DNA of 64,000 nucleotides from Microbacterium testaceum (GCF_029761935.1 NZ_CP121699.1:2108001-2172000), one strand, 5' to 3'. Shown: positions 37,589-46,239, counted from the stretch's first letter. Numbers and translations: made by a program. The notes: generated by a model from the sequence alone, not told the origin.

Positions 37589-37941
37589 GCGCTTCGACTC
37601 TCCCGACCTCCTCCACGGGGGCTGGCCGTCTCTCGGCCGACGGTGTCGTGGCATCCATCCCGCTCCTCCCCCGCAACGCGGGGCTGGCGCTGTTGCACGC
37701 GTATCGAGCGACCATCTCGCACGTCTACGGCGACGTGTGCAAGTACTACCCGTCCTGCTCCGCCTATTCGGTGGGCGCCGTGCAGCAGCATGGACTCGTG
37801 AAGGGCATCGCGTTCACAGCGGCCCGTCTCGCACGCTGCCATCCCTGGGCTCAGGGTGGCATCGACGACGTCCGTCCTCATCGGGCCTTCCGCCACGAAC
37901 TCACTCGGCACGGATTCGTCGTGCCCTCCCGAAAGGACTGA
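37585..37941 (+). CDS. yidD: Membrane protein insertion efficiency factor YidD
   Basis: The 118-residue protein has the YidD core CKYYPSCSAYSVGAVQQHG with clustered Cys, and a C-terminal RCHPWAQGGIDDV segment. An N-terminal extension of about 35 residues is longer than in most homologues. It is thought to aid insertion by YidC. It overlaps rnpA by 4 bp (ATGA) and ends 2 bases before yidC. Confidence 0.95.
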   Translation: MSASTLPTSSTGAGRLSADGVVASIPLLPRNAGLALLHAYRATISHVYGDVCKYYPSCSAYSVGAVQQHGLVKGIAFTAARLARCHPWAQGGIDDVRPHRAFRHELTRHGFVVPSRKD

Positions 37942-37943
37942 TC

Positions 37944-39008
37944 GTGCAATTCGATCTCATTGGGACCATCCTCTGGCCATTGAAATGGATGGTCGAACTC
38001 GTGCTGGTCGGATGGCACGCGCTCTTCACCGCGCTGGGTATGGCCCCGGCTGCCGGTCTGACCTGGGTGCTGTCGATCATCGGCCTCGTGCTGATCGTGC
38101 GCGCCGCTCTGATTCCGCTGTTCGTGAAGCAGATCAAGAGCCAGCGCAAGATGATGGAGATCGCTCCGGAGCTGCGCAAGGTCCAGGAGAAGTACAAGGG
38201 CAAGCGCGACCAGCTCTCTCGCGAGGCCATGAGCCGCGAGACGATGGCGCTGTACAAGAAGCACGGAACGACGCCCGTCTCGAGCTGCCTCCCGCTGCTC
38301 GTGCAGATGCCGATCTTCTTCGCCCTCTTCAGCGTGCTGAACGACGTCTCAAAGCACGCGGCGAGCGGCATCGGTGGCGTGGGCCTGCTCACGCCCGAGC
38401 TCACGACCGAGTTCTACGACGCGCGCCTGTTCGACGTGGCATCCATGCACGTCAACCTGGTCACCGCGTGGAGCCAGCCCGACGGGCAGGTCACCGTCGC
38501 GATCCTGCTGACGCTCGTCGTGCTCATGATCGGTTCGCAGTTCTTCACGCAGCTGCAGATCATCTCGAAGAACCTGTCGCCTGAGGCCAAGACCGGTCAG
38601 GCGTACCAGATGCAGAAGATCATGCTCTACATCCTGCCGCTGGCCTTCATCTTCTCGGGCGTCTTCTTCCCGCTCGGTGTCGTCATTTACTGGTTCGTCA
38701 GCAACCTGTGGACGATGGTGCAGCAGTTCGTGGTCATCCGTGAGATGCCGACGCCCGGTTCCGACGCCGCTAAGGCCCGCGAGGAGCGCCTGGCGCGCAA
38801 GGGCAAGGCCATCGACTCGTCGGGCAAGGTCGTCCCGGTCGAGAAGTATCGCGCCGAGCAGGAGCGCCTCCTCGAAGAGGCCGAGAAGGCTCGCGCGGCC
38901 CAGCCGAAGCGTCAGCAGCCGGTCGGAAAGCAGCGCGCGAAGAAGCAGCAGTCCACGAAGAACACCGGTGCCGCGGGTGGATCCGCCGGCTCCGCACCCG
39001 CCTCCTGA
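37944..39008 (+). CDS. yidC: Membrane protein insertase YidC
   Basis: The 354-residue protein has five membrane helices: a first at ~10-30, a basic cytoplasmic hairpin (KSQRKMMEIAPELRKVQEKY), then SSCLPLLVQMPIFFALF and the later pair QKIMLYILPLAFIFSGVFFP / GVVIYWFVSNLWTM. A long Lys/Arg/Gln-rich C-terminal tail follows (~265-354). It inserts proteins alone or with SecYEG. The GTG gives VQFDLIGTILWP; RBS GAAAGGACTG is close upstream. Confidence 0.97.
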   Translation: MQFDLIGTILWPLKWMVELVLVGWHALFTALGMAPAAGLTWVLSIIGLVLIVRAALIPLFVKQIKSQRKMMEIAPELRKVQEKYKGKRDQLSREAMSRETMALYKKHGTTPVSSCLPLLVQMPIFFALFSVLNDVSKHAASGIGGVGLLTPELTTEFYDARLFDVASMHVNLVTAWSQPDGQVTVAILLTLVVLMIGSQFFTQLQIISKNLSPEAKTGQAYQMQKIMLYILPLAFIFSGVFFPLGVVIYWFVSNLWTMVQQFVVIREMPTPGSDAAKAREERLARKGKAIDSSGKVVPVEKYRAEQERLLEEAEKARAAQPKRQQPVGKQRAKKQQSTKNTGAAGGSAGSAPAS

Positions 39009-39023
39009 GAACCGGAGATCACG

Positions 39024-39527
39024 ATGACGACGTCCGATCAGATCGCCCCCGACCAGACCGCCGCCACCGAGGAGCAGCTCGAGCAGGAGGGCGACATCGC
39101 CGCCGATTACCTCGAGGGTCTCCTGGACATCGCCGACATCGACGGCGACCTCGCCATGGACGTGCGCGCCGGCCGCGCGTACGTCTCGGTGGAGGCCGAG
39201 GATGCCGCGGCGCTGTCGACCCTGTCGCACCCTGACACCGTGCAGGCGCTGCAGGAGCTGACGCGTCTGGCCGTGCAGAACTCGACGGGACGGTTCTCGC
39301 GACTGATCCTCGACATCGGTGGATCGCGCGACGCCCGTCAGCGGCAGCTCGAGAACCTCGTCGACCGGGCTATCGCCCGTCTCGACGAGGGAGCCTCGCA
39401 GGCGTCGCTGCCGGCCATGTCGAGCTACGAGCGCAAGCTGGTGCACGACATCGCCGCCGACCGCGGGTTCACCTCCGAGTCGTTCGGTGAGGGTGCCGAC
39501 CGCCACACCGTGATCCGTCGCGGCTGA
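39024..39527 (+). CDS. khpB: Jag/KhpB RNA-binding protein (KH + R3H)
   Basis: The 167-residue protein has an acidic N-terminus (~1-30), a KH-like domain (~30-100) and an R3H domain (~105-167) with the motif SSYERKLVHDIAADRGFTSESFG. It is an RNA chaperone that acts with KhpA; in other Gram-positives it influences wall growth. It lies between yidC and rsmG, 8 bases from rsmG. Confidence 0.94.
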   Translation: MTTSDQIAPDQTAATEEQLEQEGDIAADYLEGLLDIADIDGDLAMDVRAGRAYVSVEAEDAAALSTLSHPDTVQALQELTRLAVQNSTGRFSRLILDIGGSRDARQRQLENLVDRAIARLDEGASQASLPAMSSYERKLVHDIAADRGFTSESFGEGADRHTVIRRG

Positions 39528-39535
39528 GTGATCGG

Positions 39536-40165
39536 ATGCCGGAACAGCTCGAGGCCGAGCCGACCGCGGCGCTGACGCTGTTCGGCGATCACATCGAGAA
39601 GGCCCGTCGTTTCACGCGGAATCTCGCCGTTCACGGGGAGGAACGCGGGCTCATCGGCCCGCTCGAGGTGCCGCGACTGTGGACGCGTCACATTCTGAAC
39701 AGCGCGATCGCCGCGCCCTACTTCTCGGGGCGCGCCGTCGACGTGGGATCGGGTGCGGGTCTGCCGGGCCTCGTGCTCGCGATCGCTCGTCCGGACGTGG
39801 AGTGGACGCTCATCGAGCCGATGGAGCGCCGTACCGCGTGGCTGTCGGAGCAGGTTGCGGAGCTCGAACTCGAGAACGTGACCGTCGCGCGTATGCGTGG
39901 CGAGGAGTGGTCCGAGGGACGGGTGTTCGACGTCGCGACGGCCCGCGCGGTCAGCGCTCTGCGCACGCTTCTGCCGTTCACCGCTCCCCTGGTCCGACCC
40001 GGTGGCAGACTTGTCTTCTTGAAGGGCGCCAATGTGGGCGCCGAGGTAGATGCGGCCGCGAAGCAGGTGCGGAAGTTCGGGCTGACAGACGTCGCGATCG
40101 AGGTCGTCGGCGAGGGAGTGCTCGACGAACCCACGCGCGTGTTCGTGGCCACTGTTTCGCGCTGA
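39536..40165 (+). CDS. rsmG: 16S rRNA (guanine-N7) methyltransferase RsmG
   Basis: The 209-residue protein has the family region VPRLWTRHILNSAIAAPYF followed by the SAM-binding motif DVGSGAGLPGLVLAI and EPMERR; ATARAVSALRTLLPF and PGGRLVFLKG follow. It methylates G527 (E. coli numbering) of 16S rRNA. It closes the rpmH series; the expected neighbour parA is displaced by about 5 kb here. Confidence 0.97.
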   Translation: MPEQLEAEPTAALTLFGDHIEKARRFTRNLAVHGEERGLIGPLEVPRLWTRHILNSAIAAPYFSGRAVDVGSGAGLPGLVLAIARPDVEWTLIEPMERRTAWLSEQVAELELENVTVARMRGEEWSEGRVFDVATARAVSALRTLLPFTAPLVRPGGRLVFLKGANVGAEVDAAAKQVRKFGLTDVAIEVVGEGVLDEPTRVFVATVSR

Positions 40166-40287
40166 GAGACCTTCGTGTCGGACTGACGGTCGCGAGCGAG
40201 CCGGATCACACGGCATCCAGACCCCACGGGTCGTCGTCGACGAGCACGCGAGGTCGTGGTCGACCGCCGGCCGGGCGCCGGTCCGAG

Positions 40288-40866
40288 CTAGGGGTGGTGC
40301 GGACGTGACACCTCGGGTGCACCCGCGTCGATGCTCCGCAGGAACTTGGTGAAGGCCTGATCGACGCGGCGGAAGTCCGCCGTCGCATCGAGGTCCATGA
40401 TCAATCCGCGGATGACGGCGAGGACCAGCGTTTCCGACGGCGGCGGGTCGATCGTCGACAGACCCTGGGCGAGCAGCGGGAGCCAGTCGGTGGTCGCTCG
40501 TGCGCGGAAGCCCGGCCACAGCGTGTTCTCGCGCTGCTCAGGGAGCTGCGTGAACATCCGCAAAAAGGACTGGCCCTCGGGTTCGGTCATGCCCACCCAG
40601 GCTGCGGCCAGCGTGTGCGTGTAGCTCTCCCCCGGGACGACCCGGAGCGGCTCGCCGAAGGAGGCGAGGTGCATCTCGCGTGCTCGACGCAGCACGGCGC
40701 GGAACAATTCGTCGCGGGTGCCGAAGTGGTAGAGCAGCATCCGGGCGGATGTGCCCGTCGTCTGGGCGAACGGCTCGAGGCCATCGGGGAGCCCGTGCGC
40801 GAGGGCATATTCGGCGCACTGGTCCAACAGGTCTTCTGCGATTGCCGGCTGCTTCTGTCTGCCCAC
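40288..40866 (-). CDS. TetR-family transcriptional regulator
   Basis: The 192-residue protein has an N-terminal helix-turn-helix (~20-60) with FAQTTGTSARMLLYHFGTRDELF, close to the TetR consensus. The helical C-terminal ligand domain has no recognisable specificity. It is divergent from the hydrolase pseudogene. A dyad ACGTA-N8-TACGT at 40881-40898, close to its start, is the likely operator. Together with the pseudogene it is inserted between rsmG and the parAB region and looks like accessory content. Confidence 0.88.
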   Translation of the reverse strand: MGRQKQPAIAEDLLDQCAEYALAHGLPDGLEPFAQTTGTSARMLLYHFGTRDELFRAVLRRAREMHLASFGEPLRVVPGESYTHTLAAAWVGMTEPEGQSFLRMFTQLPEQRENTLWPGFRARATTDWLPLLAQGLSTIDPPPSETLVLAVIRGLIMDLDATADFRRVDQAFTKFLRSIDAGAPEVSRPHHP

Positions 40867-40880
40867 GGTGCGATCATTTC

Positions 40881-40898
40881 ACGTAATAGGAGGTACGT
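40881..40898. promoter_or_regulatory. Candidate TetR operator
   Basis: The inverted repeat ACGTA / TACGT with an 8-base spacer lies 15-32 bases upstream of the TetR ATG, between it and the divergent hydrolase remnant. Position and symmetry suit autoregulation; the match is short. Confidence 0.4.
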
Positions 40899-41026
40899 CT
40901 AACGTGGCAGGAGGGTCCGCACGAAAGCGGCGGGTCATGGAGGCCGCACTTGCTCACGCACGTTGGTGCGGGGGGCTGATGGTAGAGGGCGACGGCTGAT
41001 CTCCTACAGGTCCGTACGGGATCGTG

Positions 41027-41676
41027 AGCCGCGCTGTCGCGCTTCCTTCGTGCCGTGAGACGGCTGAGCCCGCGTCTGGAGGTCTGGTGGCGGATGCCGC
41101 GGCCCTGCGTTTCGCTCTGAACCAGGCGGAGGCGGCTATCGTCGTCGGCCACTCCTACGGTGGCACCGTCATCGCAGAGGCGGGTCATCATCCTGCGGTG
41201 AAGAAGCTGCCGTACATGACCTCGTATCTGCCGCAGGTGGGTCAATCGCAAGGAGACATCATGAGCGATGAGCCTGACCCGGTGCGCGTGAAGTTCGGCG
41301 ATGGGGGCTCCTCGATCTCGAGGGAGAGGGCGTCTCGTCGTCCGGGCGGCGATTCCTCCAAGACGCCGATGCCGCCATCCAGTCCGAAGCCTGGGACCGA
41401 GGGACGGTTCAATCCACGGCGGCTTTCGCGACCCCGGCCTCGTGCGCGGGCCGGCACGGTGTGCATTCGACGTGCATCGTGTGCCAGGAGGACCGCAGTA
41501 CGTCTGTCGTTCAGCAGCGCGTTCATGCTGCTCGTGCGCGAAGGTTCGTCGAGCTTCCGACCGGCCACCATCTCTTCGTCTCACGTCCCGATCTTGTTGT
41601 CGATGAGATCGAACTGCTTCTGCGATGCGCGAACGTGAAGCTTTCGCTCTCCGCAGGATCAAGGGCGCTTGGCTAG
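41027..41676 (+). pseudogene. Alpha/beta-hydrolase remnant, N-terminally truncated and frameshifted
   Basis: Two frames together give one hydrolase. The first holds IVVGHSYGGTVIAEAGHHP, the GxSxG nucleophile elbow, up to about KFGDGG. A G-run at 41303-41307 is where the match moves to another frame, which continues LLDLEGEGVSSSGRRFLQDA and ends with FVELPTGHHLFVSRPDLVVD, the region of the catalytic His. The usual N-terminal ~50 residues (the HG oxyanion segment) are missing. A single-base indel in the G-run plus loss of the 5' end explain this. The TetR gene beside it was probably its regulator. The start shown is the first plausible in-frame point, not a real start. Confidence 0.75.
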
Positions 41677-41717
41677 CAATGGTGGGACGGTGGGGCATCT
41701 AAGGAGTGAGCAGCGGG

Positions 41718-41733
41718 CGTTTCACGTGAAACG
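41718..41733. other. parS: parS site 1
   Basis: The 14-bp palindrome GTTTCACGTGAAAC is exact at 41719-41732; the outer pair is C/G instead of T/A. ParB is expected to bind it and load as a CTP-dependent clamp. Confidence 0.95.
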
Positions 41734-42171
41734 GACGCTGGAGAAGGCCGGTGGGGAGATCGTCTCAACGCGGCGGTTGTGTGGAGCGAACTGGGATTCA
41801 GGTGCCAGTGCGTGGTCGTTGGGCAGGCCCTCGCGTCTGTCGGGGTGGGCAAGCCTTTCCGCTGAGAGTGGTCCGCGCGAAAGCGGCATTCCGTGGGTAT
41901 GGGCGACTCCTGCGCTCTGTTGTGGTGGTGATCGAACGACTGCCCGGGTCCTGCGTGGATGTTGTCGGTGATCATGGATGACACCCTCTGGATGCACTCG
42001 GGAGCACGTTGGGCCTCCCGAGTGGTTCAGTGCGCCGCGAGAGGGCCGCCCGATGGTTCCGTTGTTGATGGTGGTGTGCCGGTCGGGTGGAGTGTGATGC
42101 CGGGTCTTGGTCGCATAACGAATGCGGCGGCCCCGGCTCGTTGCACCGCGAACGTCCCACTCCCATCGCGA

Positions 42172-42187
42172 TGTTTCACGTGAAACG
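42172..42187. other. parS: parS site 2
   Basis: Exact GTTTCACGTGAAAC at 42173-42186, with T on the left and G on the right. Confidence 0.95.
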
Positions 42188-42700
42188 TCAGACGATCGCA
42201 GGAGGTATTCGAGCTGGGCGTCTCTGCAGAGGATCTCGACCGCGTTGGTTGTTGGGGATCATCCTGGCGCACTGGGCCCCTGTCAGCACGGTCTGTGTCG
42301 GGACGTGTGGAGAATCAGAAGACCGCCTTCGCGACGGGTGATCTGTTGGCGCTCCGCCCGCCTTCATACCCGTTTGCCGCCACCCAGCGCCTATCGGTGG
42401 GCCCATTTCCTCGTCTTCTGAGTCTGGCGCGATGCCACCCGCAGGTGCGGCACGAGGCCCATCCTTGCGCTGGGCTGAGCCTCTCAGGGCGGGCTAGTCG
42501 GCGTTTGGCGGTCCGATGCGTCCTCGAACGTCGAGGGCGCTGCTTCACAGCACCGAGTCACCTCTGGCGCTCTCCTCGTGTTCGTTTCGGGAGTGCGGGG
42601 TGGCGCAGTGGTGCCGCGCTACTCCCTGAAGTGCTTTCCGCCACGCACGCGCGACACGGACGGCGCTCTCACGTAGGCGCGCAGCCCTTCCCCCATATCG

Positions 42701-42795
42701 CCTCGCGTAGCCGTCCATACACCCCTGCCGAAGGCCACTCTCCTCATCACCTCGCGTAGCCCGCGATACGCCGCCTGAGGAAGCCACTCCCCCGG
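42701..42795. repeat. Degenerate ~49-bp tandem duplication
   Basis: Two adjacent units begin with CCTCGCGTAGCC (42701 and 42750) and share ATAC, CCTG and GCCACTC at matching offsets. The units have diverged by substitutions and small indels. A looser relative (CTCACGTAGG) lies at about 42668. Confidence 0.6.
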
Positions 42796-42970
42796 CCGAC
42801 GTCATGCATTGAAATGCGGGAATCCCCTCCCCTGGAAGTCGTCGCGATGGAATGGGTGTCACGACCGGGCGATGCAGTCGTGCGCGATTGACCACGCAGA
42901 GCCGGCGACTGTGCTGCGTCAGAAGATCAGCCGTGGCCCACTTGGTCGCTTCGCACGGAAGGTGCGGCGG

Positions 42971-42990
42971 CATGTTTCACGTGAAACATG
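42971..42990. other. parS: parS site 3 (20-bp perfect palindrome)
   Basis: CATGTTTCACGTGAAACATG is a perfect 20-bp palindrome with the parS core at 42974-42987; it is the fullest match to consensus together with site 5. Confidence 0.97.
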
Positions 42991-43471
42991 TCATCCGTGA
43001 TGCTCCGCAGGACGAGCCGAAGAGCAGTGGGAGGTCCTCTCCTGACGACCTGAACCGTGACTTCACGGGCGTCCGCAGCCACTCACGTATATGACGACGC
43101 CCGTCGGGATGGCACCACGGTGAAGGGCGTGCCCGGCAGTCGCTCGCCTGTTTCCAGGGGTGGAGCGATCTGGACTGGTGACTAACTCCCCCTAGGGAAC
43201 CGGCTCAGCGCAGACGGAGCGCGTGCGGTTGCTCTCCATTCGAGTGTTGATAGGCAATGGGTGTGACAAAACGGTTCCGCGCTGGCGATCTATGTCCTCT
43301 CACGCGTGCACTGGTGTTTTCGGTGACGGAAGAGCTGCCTGTGTGTGGGCCCGAGACACACGTCCTGATGCGGTCAAGGACCGAGTAGTTCAGGGCAGCA
43401 CACTTGGTCAGCGCACGACTTCATTGCGCAGGCTCGGTACAACGTCGACTCTCACAGATCTGCTCACGAGA

Positions 43472-43487
43472 CGTTTCACGTGAAACA
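43472..43487. other. parS: parS site 4
   Basis: Exact core GTTTCACGTGAAAC at 43473-43486 with C on the left and A on the right. Confidence 0.95.
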
Positions 43488-44000
43488 TCGGCTGGAGAGG
43501 GGCGTGCGTGAAGCTGGGAGTTCGACGCCGGAGCTGCGCGCCGACACCGATGCGCACCGCTCTGGGCAGATGGCGGCGGAGCTCGGCGCTGATGTGGACG
43601 TGCGCGCAATCCCTGAGTACCTCGCGCTGACGTGAATGCCCCAGGTGTCAGCCGGACGCGTATGCATCGCCGCCTGTCCGATAATTGAGCGCATCTGTCG
43701 CGCATCAGTCTGCGAAATCTGCCGGTGGGTGTCTGGCATATGTCTGGTCGAGCCGGAGGACCGGTGAGATCGCAAGGCTTTTCGCTTGTCTCGAGAGTGG
43801 ACTCAGTCCCCGGCCAATGGGCGGATGGAATTCCGGTCTGGCATTCCCCGTCTGCGTAGGCGGTTGCGCCCGTTCACCGCGCACGCCTCGCGGACGGACT
43901 GGTGGCGGGCACGGCCGGCGGAGTGTGCTCTACGCACGGCGGCCGCTGGTTCATGCCGTTGTGGTGCGAGTTCCTCTCCTGCCCCTCATCGCTCACGTGG

Positions 44001-44405
44001 GCGTTGAGCGACTCGCTGCGATCGCTGGCCGGCGGTCGTCTTCTGGCGGTACTGCTCGACGCGTCCTCATCTCGGTCCGCTTCCCCGCGTCGTGCCCTGC
44101 CAGTACGCTGGCGTGGCTCGCACCGGGTCGGCGGTCGTGGTCGGACGGAGCTGCCCAAGCCCGTGTGAGTTCGGTTCACCCCTGTGCCCAGCGCGGCTCT
44201 TACGTAGGCGTGGATCGAAACGGGTCAGCGGTCGTCGTCGGACGGAACTGCTCAACGCTGCGTGATTCCGGCCGACCCCCTGGGCCGCGCCCGGCTCTTG
44301 CAGAGGCGTGGATCCCCTCGGACTGGCGCCCGCCGTCTGTGGGAACCGCGCAACTCCATTTGATTGCGGTCCGCTCCCCTTCGCGGTGCGTGATGCCCGC
44401 GGCGG
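44001..44405. repeat. Four degenerate ~100-bp tandem repeats
   Basis: Units begin at about 44001, 44111, 44208 and 44306 with GCGTKG-like starts, giving periods of 110, 97 and 98 bases. The best conserved pair (units 2 and 3) shares GGGTCRGCGGTCGTSGTCGG then ACGGARCTGC, and the boundary motif GGCTCTTACGTAGGCG or its variants separates units. Any one frame through them gives low-complexity peptides, so I treat this as non-coding repeat DNA between parS sites 4 and 5. Confidence 0.65.
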
Positions 44406-44930
44406 GGCGAATCGCTCGCATGTGCCGAATCCGCTGCTGTGTGATCTCCCAGAGCCATCACCGGTTCTGAGGTCCGAGGACGTGTGCCGCCAGCAGCCGT
44501 AGGAGTGCACTCGGGTGCGTGCATCGCGCGCAACGATGCGTCACACGCCCAGGTTGTGAGGCCAGCCCGAAGACTTTGCGCTGGCGCGGGTGACAAGAAC
44601 GTAAACGCTTCCCGGAGACGCGGGCTGGCTGGTCGCGCTCGCGACGAGACTCGGAGTTCCCTGTTGTCACCAGGCGCCGCGGTCATCCTGTATCGCTGGG
44701 TCGTGTCGACGTCAGCCGACGATGGCGGTCGTTTCCTCGCGCCCCGATGAGCTACGCCCTCCCCCGTCCGGGGTGGGGTGGTTACAGAAATCGCGCGACA
44801 GCTCAACCTCTCGTGGATTGTCGCGGAAACATGAACTCCCCAGCCGAACGAACGAACGAATGGCCGCGCTCACGGCGTTCGGCATCAACCCGGCACAGCG
44901 CGAGGGGGCGCAGAGCGAGCCGCGGCACCG

Positions 44931-44950
44931 CATGTTTCACGTGAAACATG
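44931..44950. other. parS: parS site 5 (20-bp perfect palindrome)
   Basis: CATGTTTCACGTGAAACATG again, identical to site 3, core 44934-44947. Confidence 0.97.
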
Positions 44951-45067
44951 TAGCGGCTCAGCTCAAGCAGGAGTCCTTAAGCTGACGCAAAGCGCCAAAC
45001 GCTGGAAGCTGGATGCGTACCGACCTTCCGCTGCGCACTTTTCGGCACAGTCTCAATTCTCCGCATA

Positions 45068-45083
45068 CGTTTCACGTGAAACA
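45068..45083. other. parS: parS site 6
   Basis: Exact core GTTTCACGTGAAAC at 45069-45082. A degenerate half-site (CACGTGAAAC, 45151-45160) lies 69 bases further on. Confidence 0.95.
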
Positions 45084-45312
45084 TCCCTCACCGGGCGACG
45101 TGTGCTCGACTTTGCAGCGCGAGATTGAAACCACCGGGTGGTCAGATCTGCACGTGAAACGTACGTAGAGGCCCTCTCCGGGGGCTGCGACCCCCTTGTG
45201 AGTCGGGCTGGACCCTCGGCGCTCATGCCTCTGCTCAACGTGATCCCATTCATCCGCCCATCAGGAATGTCAGCACCCGCGAGTAGACTGATCGGGTTGG
45301 CGACGGGAAGGT

Positions 45313-46239
45313 GTGTTTCACGTGAAACAGTCCGATGAGGCAGCCACGCCGTCATCCTTCGAGGACTCCCCCATTGCACGTGAGATCGCGAATCTCTCGG
45401 CGCGGAGGCGTGTGCTCGACGAGACCACCGTCGAGTTGTCCGGTCGAACCCGTGTCTTCACGGTGTCTAACCAGAAGGGCGGAGTGGGGAAGACCACGAC
45501 CGCTGTTAACATCGCTGCCGCACTCGTCTCGGTCGGTGCTCGCGTCCTCGTCATCGATCTCGACCCCCAGGGAAATGCGTCGACCGCCCTGGGTGTCCCC
45601 CACAACGCTGATACACCCAGCGTCTACGACGTGCTCATCGATGAGTTCCCTCTCGCGGATATCGTGCAGGTCAGCCCCGAATCCCCCAACCTGCTCTGTG
45701 CTCCGAGCACCATCCACCTGGCCGGCGCCGAGATTGAACTGGTGTCGCAGGTCGCGCGTGAACATCGGCTTCGGGGGGCGCTGCGGGATTACCTCGCGAT
45801 CGAGGGCAATCACCTCGATTTCGTCATCATCGACTGCCCTCCCTCGCTGGGACTGCTGACGATCAACGCGTTCACCGCGGCCGACGAGGTCATGATCCCC
45901 ATCCAGTGCGAGTACTACGCGCTCGAGGGGCTGAGCCAGTTGCTCGGCAGTGTGCAGATGATCCAGAAGCACCTGAACCCCGGTCTTCACGTATCGACAA
46001 TCCTCTTGACCATGTACGACGGGCGTACGCGTCTCGCACAGCAGGTCGCGGAGGAGGTTCGTTCGCATTTCACGGACGAGGTGCTCGACACCGTCATTCC
46101 TCGATCCGTCCGTGTGTCCGAGGCGCCGAGCTTCGGGCAGACCGTCATCGCGTACGATGGCCAGTCAGCGGGCGCCATCGCCTACCGCGAGGCAGCAGTA
46201 GAGATCGTCGCTCGCGACACCACCAAGAAGGGCTCCTGA
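45313..46239 (+). CDS. parA: Chromosome-partitioning ATPase ParA
   Basis: The 308-residue Walker-type ATPase has a deviant Walker A KGGVGKTT (residues 55-62), VLVIDLDPQGNAS and FVIIDCPPSLGLL. An N-terminal extension of about 45 residues precedes the core. ATP-bound ParA coats the nucleoid and pulls ParB-parS complexes toward the poles. The GTG at 45313 gives MFHVKQ, encoded by the parS site itself; a GTG at 45322 (inside parS) is an alternative start. It is coupled to parB (one shared base at the stop/start). Confidence 0.97.
   Translation: MFHVKQSDEAATPSSFEDSPIAREIANLSARRRVLDETTVELSGRTRVFTVSNQKGGVGKTTTAVNIAAALVSVGARVLVIDLDPQGNASTALGVPHNADTPSVYDVLIDEFPLADIVQVSPESPNLLCAPSTIHLAGAEIELVSQVAREHRLRGALRDYLAIEGNHLDFVIIDCPPSLGLLTINAFTAADEVMIPIQCEYYALEGLSQLLGSVQMIQKHLNPGLHVSTILLTMYDGRTRLAQQVAEEVRSHFTDEVLDTVIPRSVRVSEAPSFGQTVIAYDGQSAGAIAYREAAVEIVARDTTKKGS
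45314..45329. other. parS: parS site 7, overlapping the parA start
   Basis: The full 16-bp consensus TGTTTCACGTGAAACA lies at 45314-45329. It includes the last bases of the parA GTG start and encodes residues 2-5 (FHVK) of the predicted protein. ParB bound here could block parAB translation start or transcription. Confidence 0.95.

Larger units (their letters stand above)
41677..45312. other. 3.6-kb gene-poor parS-rich region
   Basis: No reading frame here has convincing protein character: the open frames are short, overlapping on both strands and Arg/Ser/Pro-rich, as random high-GC DNA gives. Base composition looks lower in GC than flanking genes. The region holds six complete parS palindromes and one half-site (a seventh parS overlaps the parA start), tandem degenerate repeats at 42701-42795 and 44001-44405, and none of the GGATGCC/GGCATCC heptamers common elsewhere. 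I interpret it as a centromere-like ParB-loading region on decayed or acquired DNA. Confidence 0.8.

Noticed and set aside
40166..40287. Short minus-strand frame downstream of the TetR gene ending in VLVDDDPWGLDAV
   Set aside because: It mostly overlaps the TetR gene in another frame, has no start signal, and no family match is recognised.
44001..44405. CRISPR array
   Set aside because: Units are ~100 bp, strongly diverged and lack alternating identical repeats and unique spacers; no cas genes are present.
43685..44470. A 261-codon plus-strand frame in the parS desert, covering the 100-bp repeats
   Set aside because: Composition is Arg/Ser/Pro/Cys-rich and repetitive, there is no convincing ribosome-binding site, and other frames through the same repeats are equally open. 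I treat it as non-coding.
45147..45160. An eighth parS (CACGTGAAAC)
   Set aside because: Only the right half matches; the left arm has three mismatches, so it is listed as degenerate only.
41677..45312. Prophage, integrative element or insertion sequence
   Set aside because: No integrase, transposase, terminal inverted repeats or target-site duplications can be seen, and no tRNA lies at the boundary.
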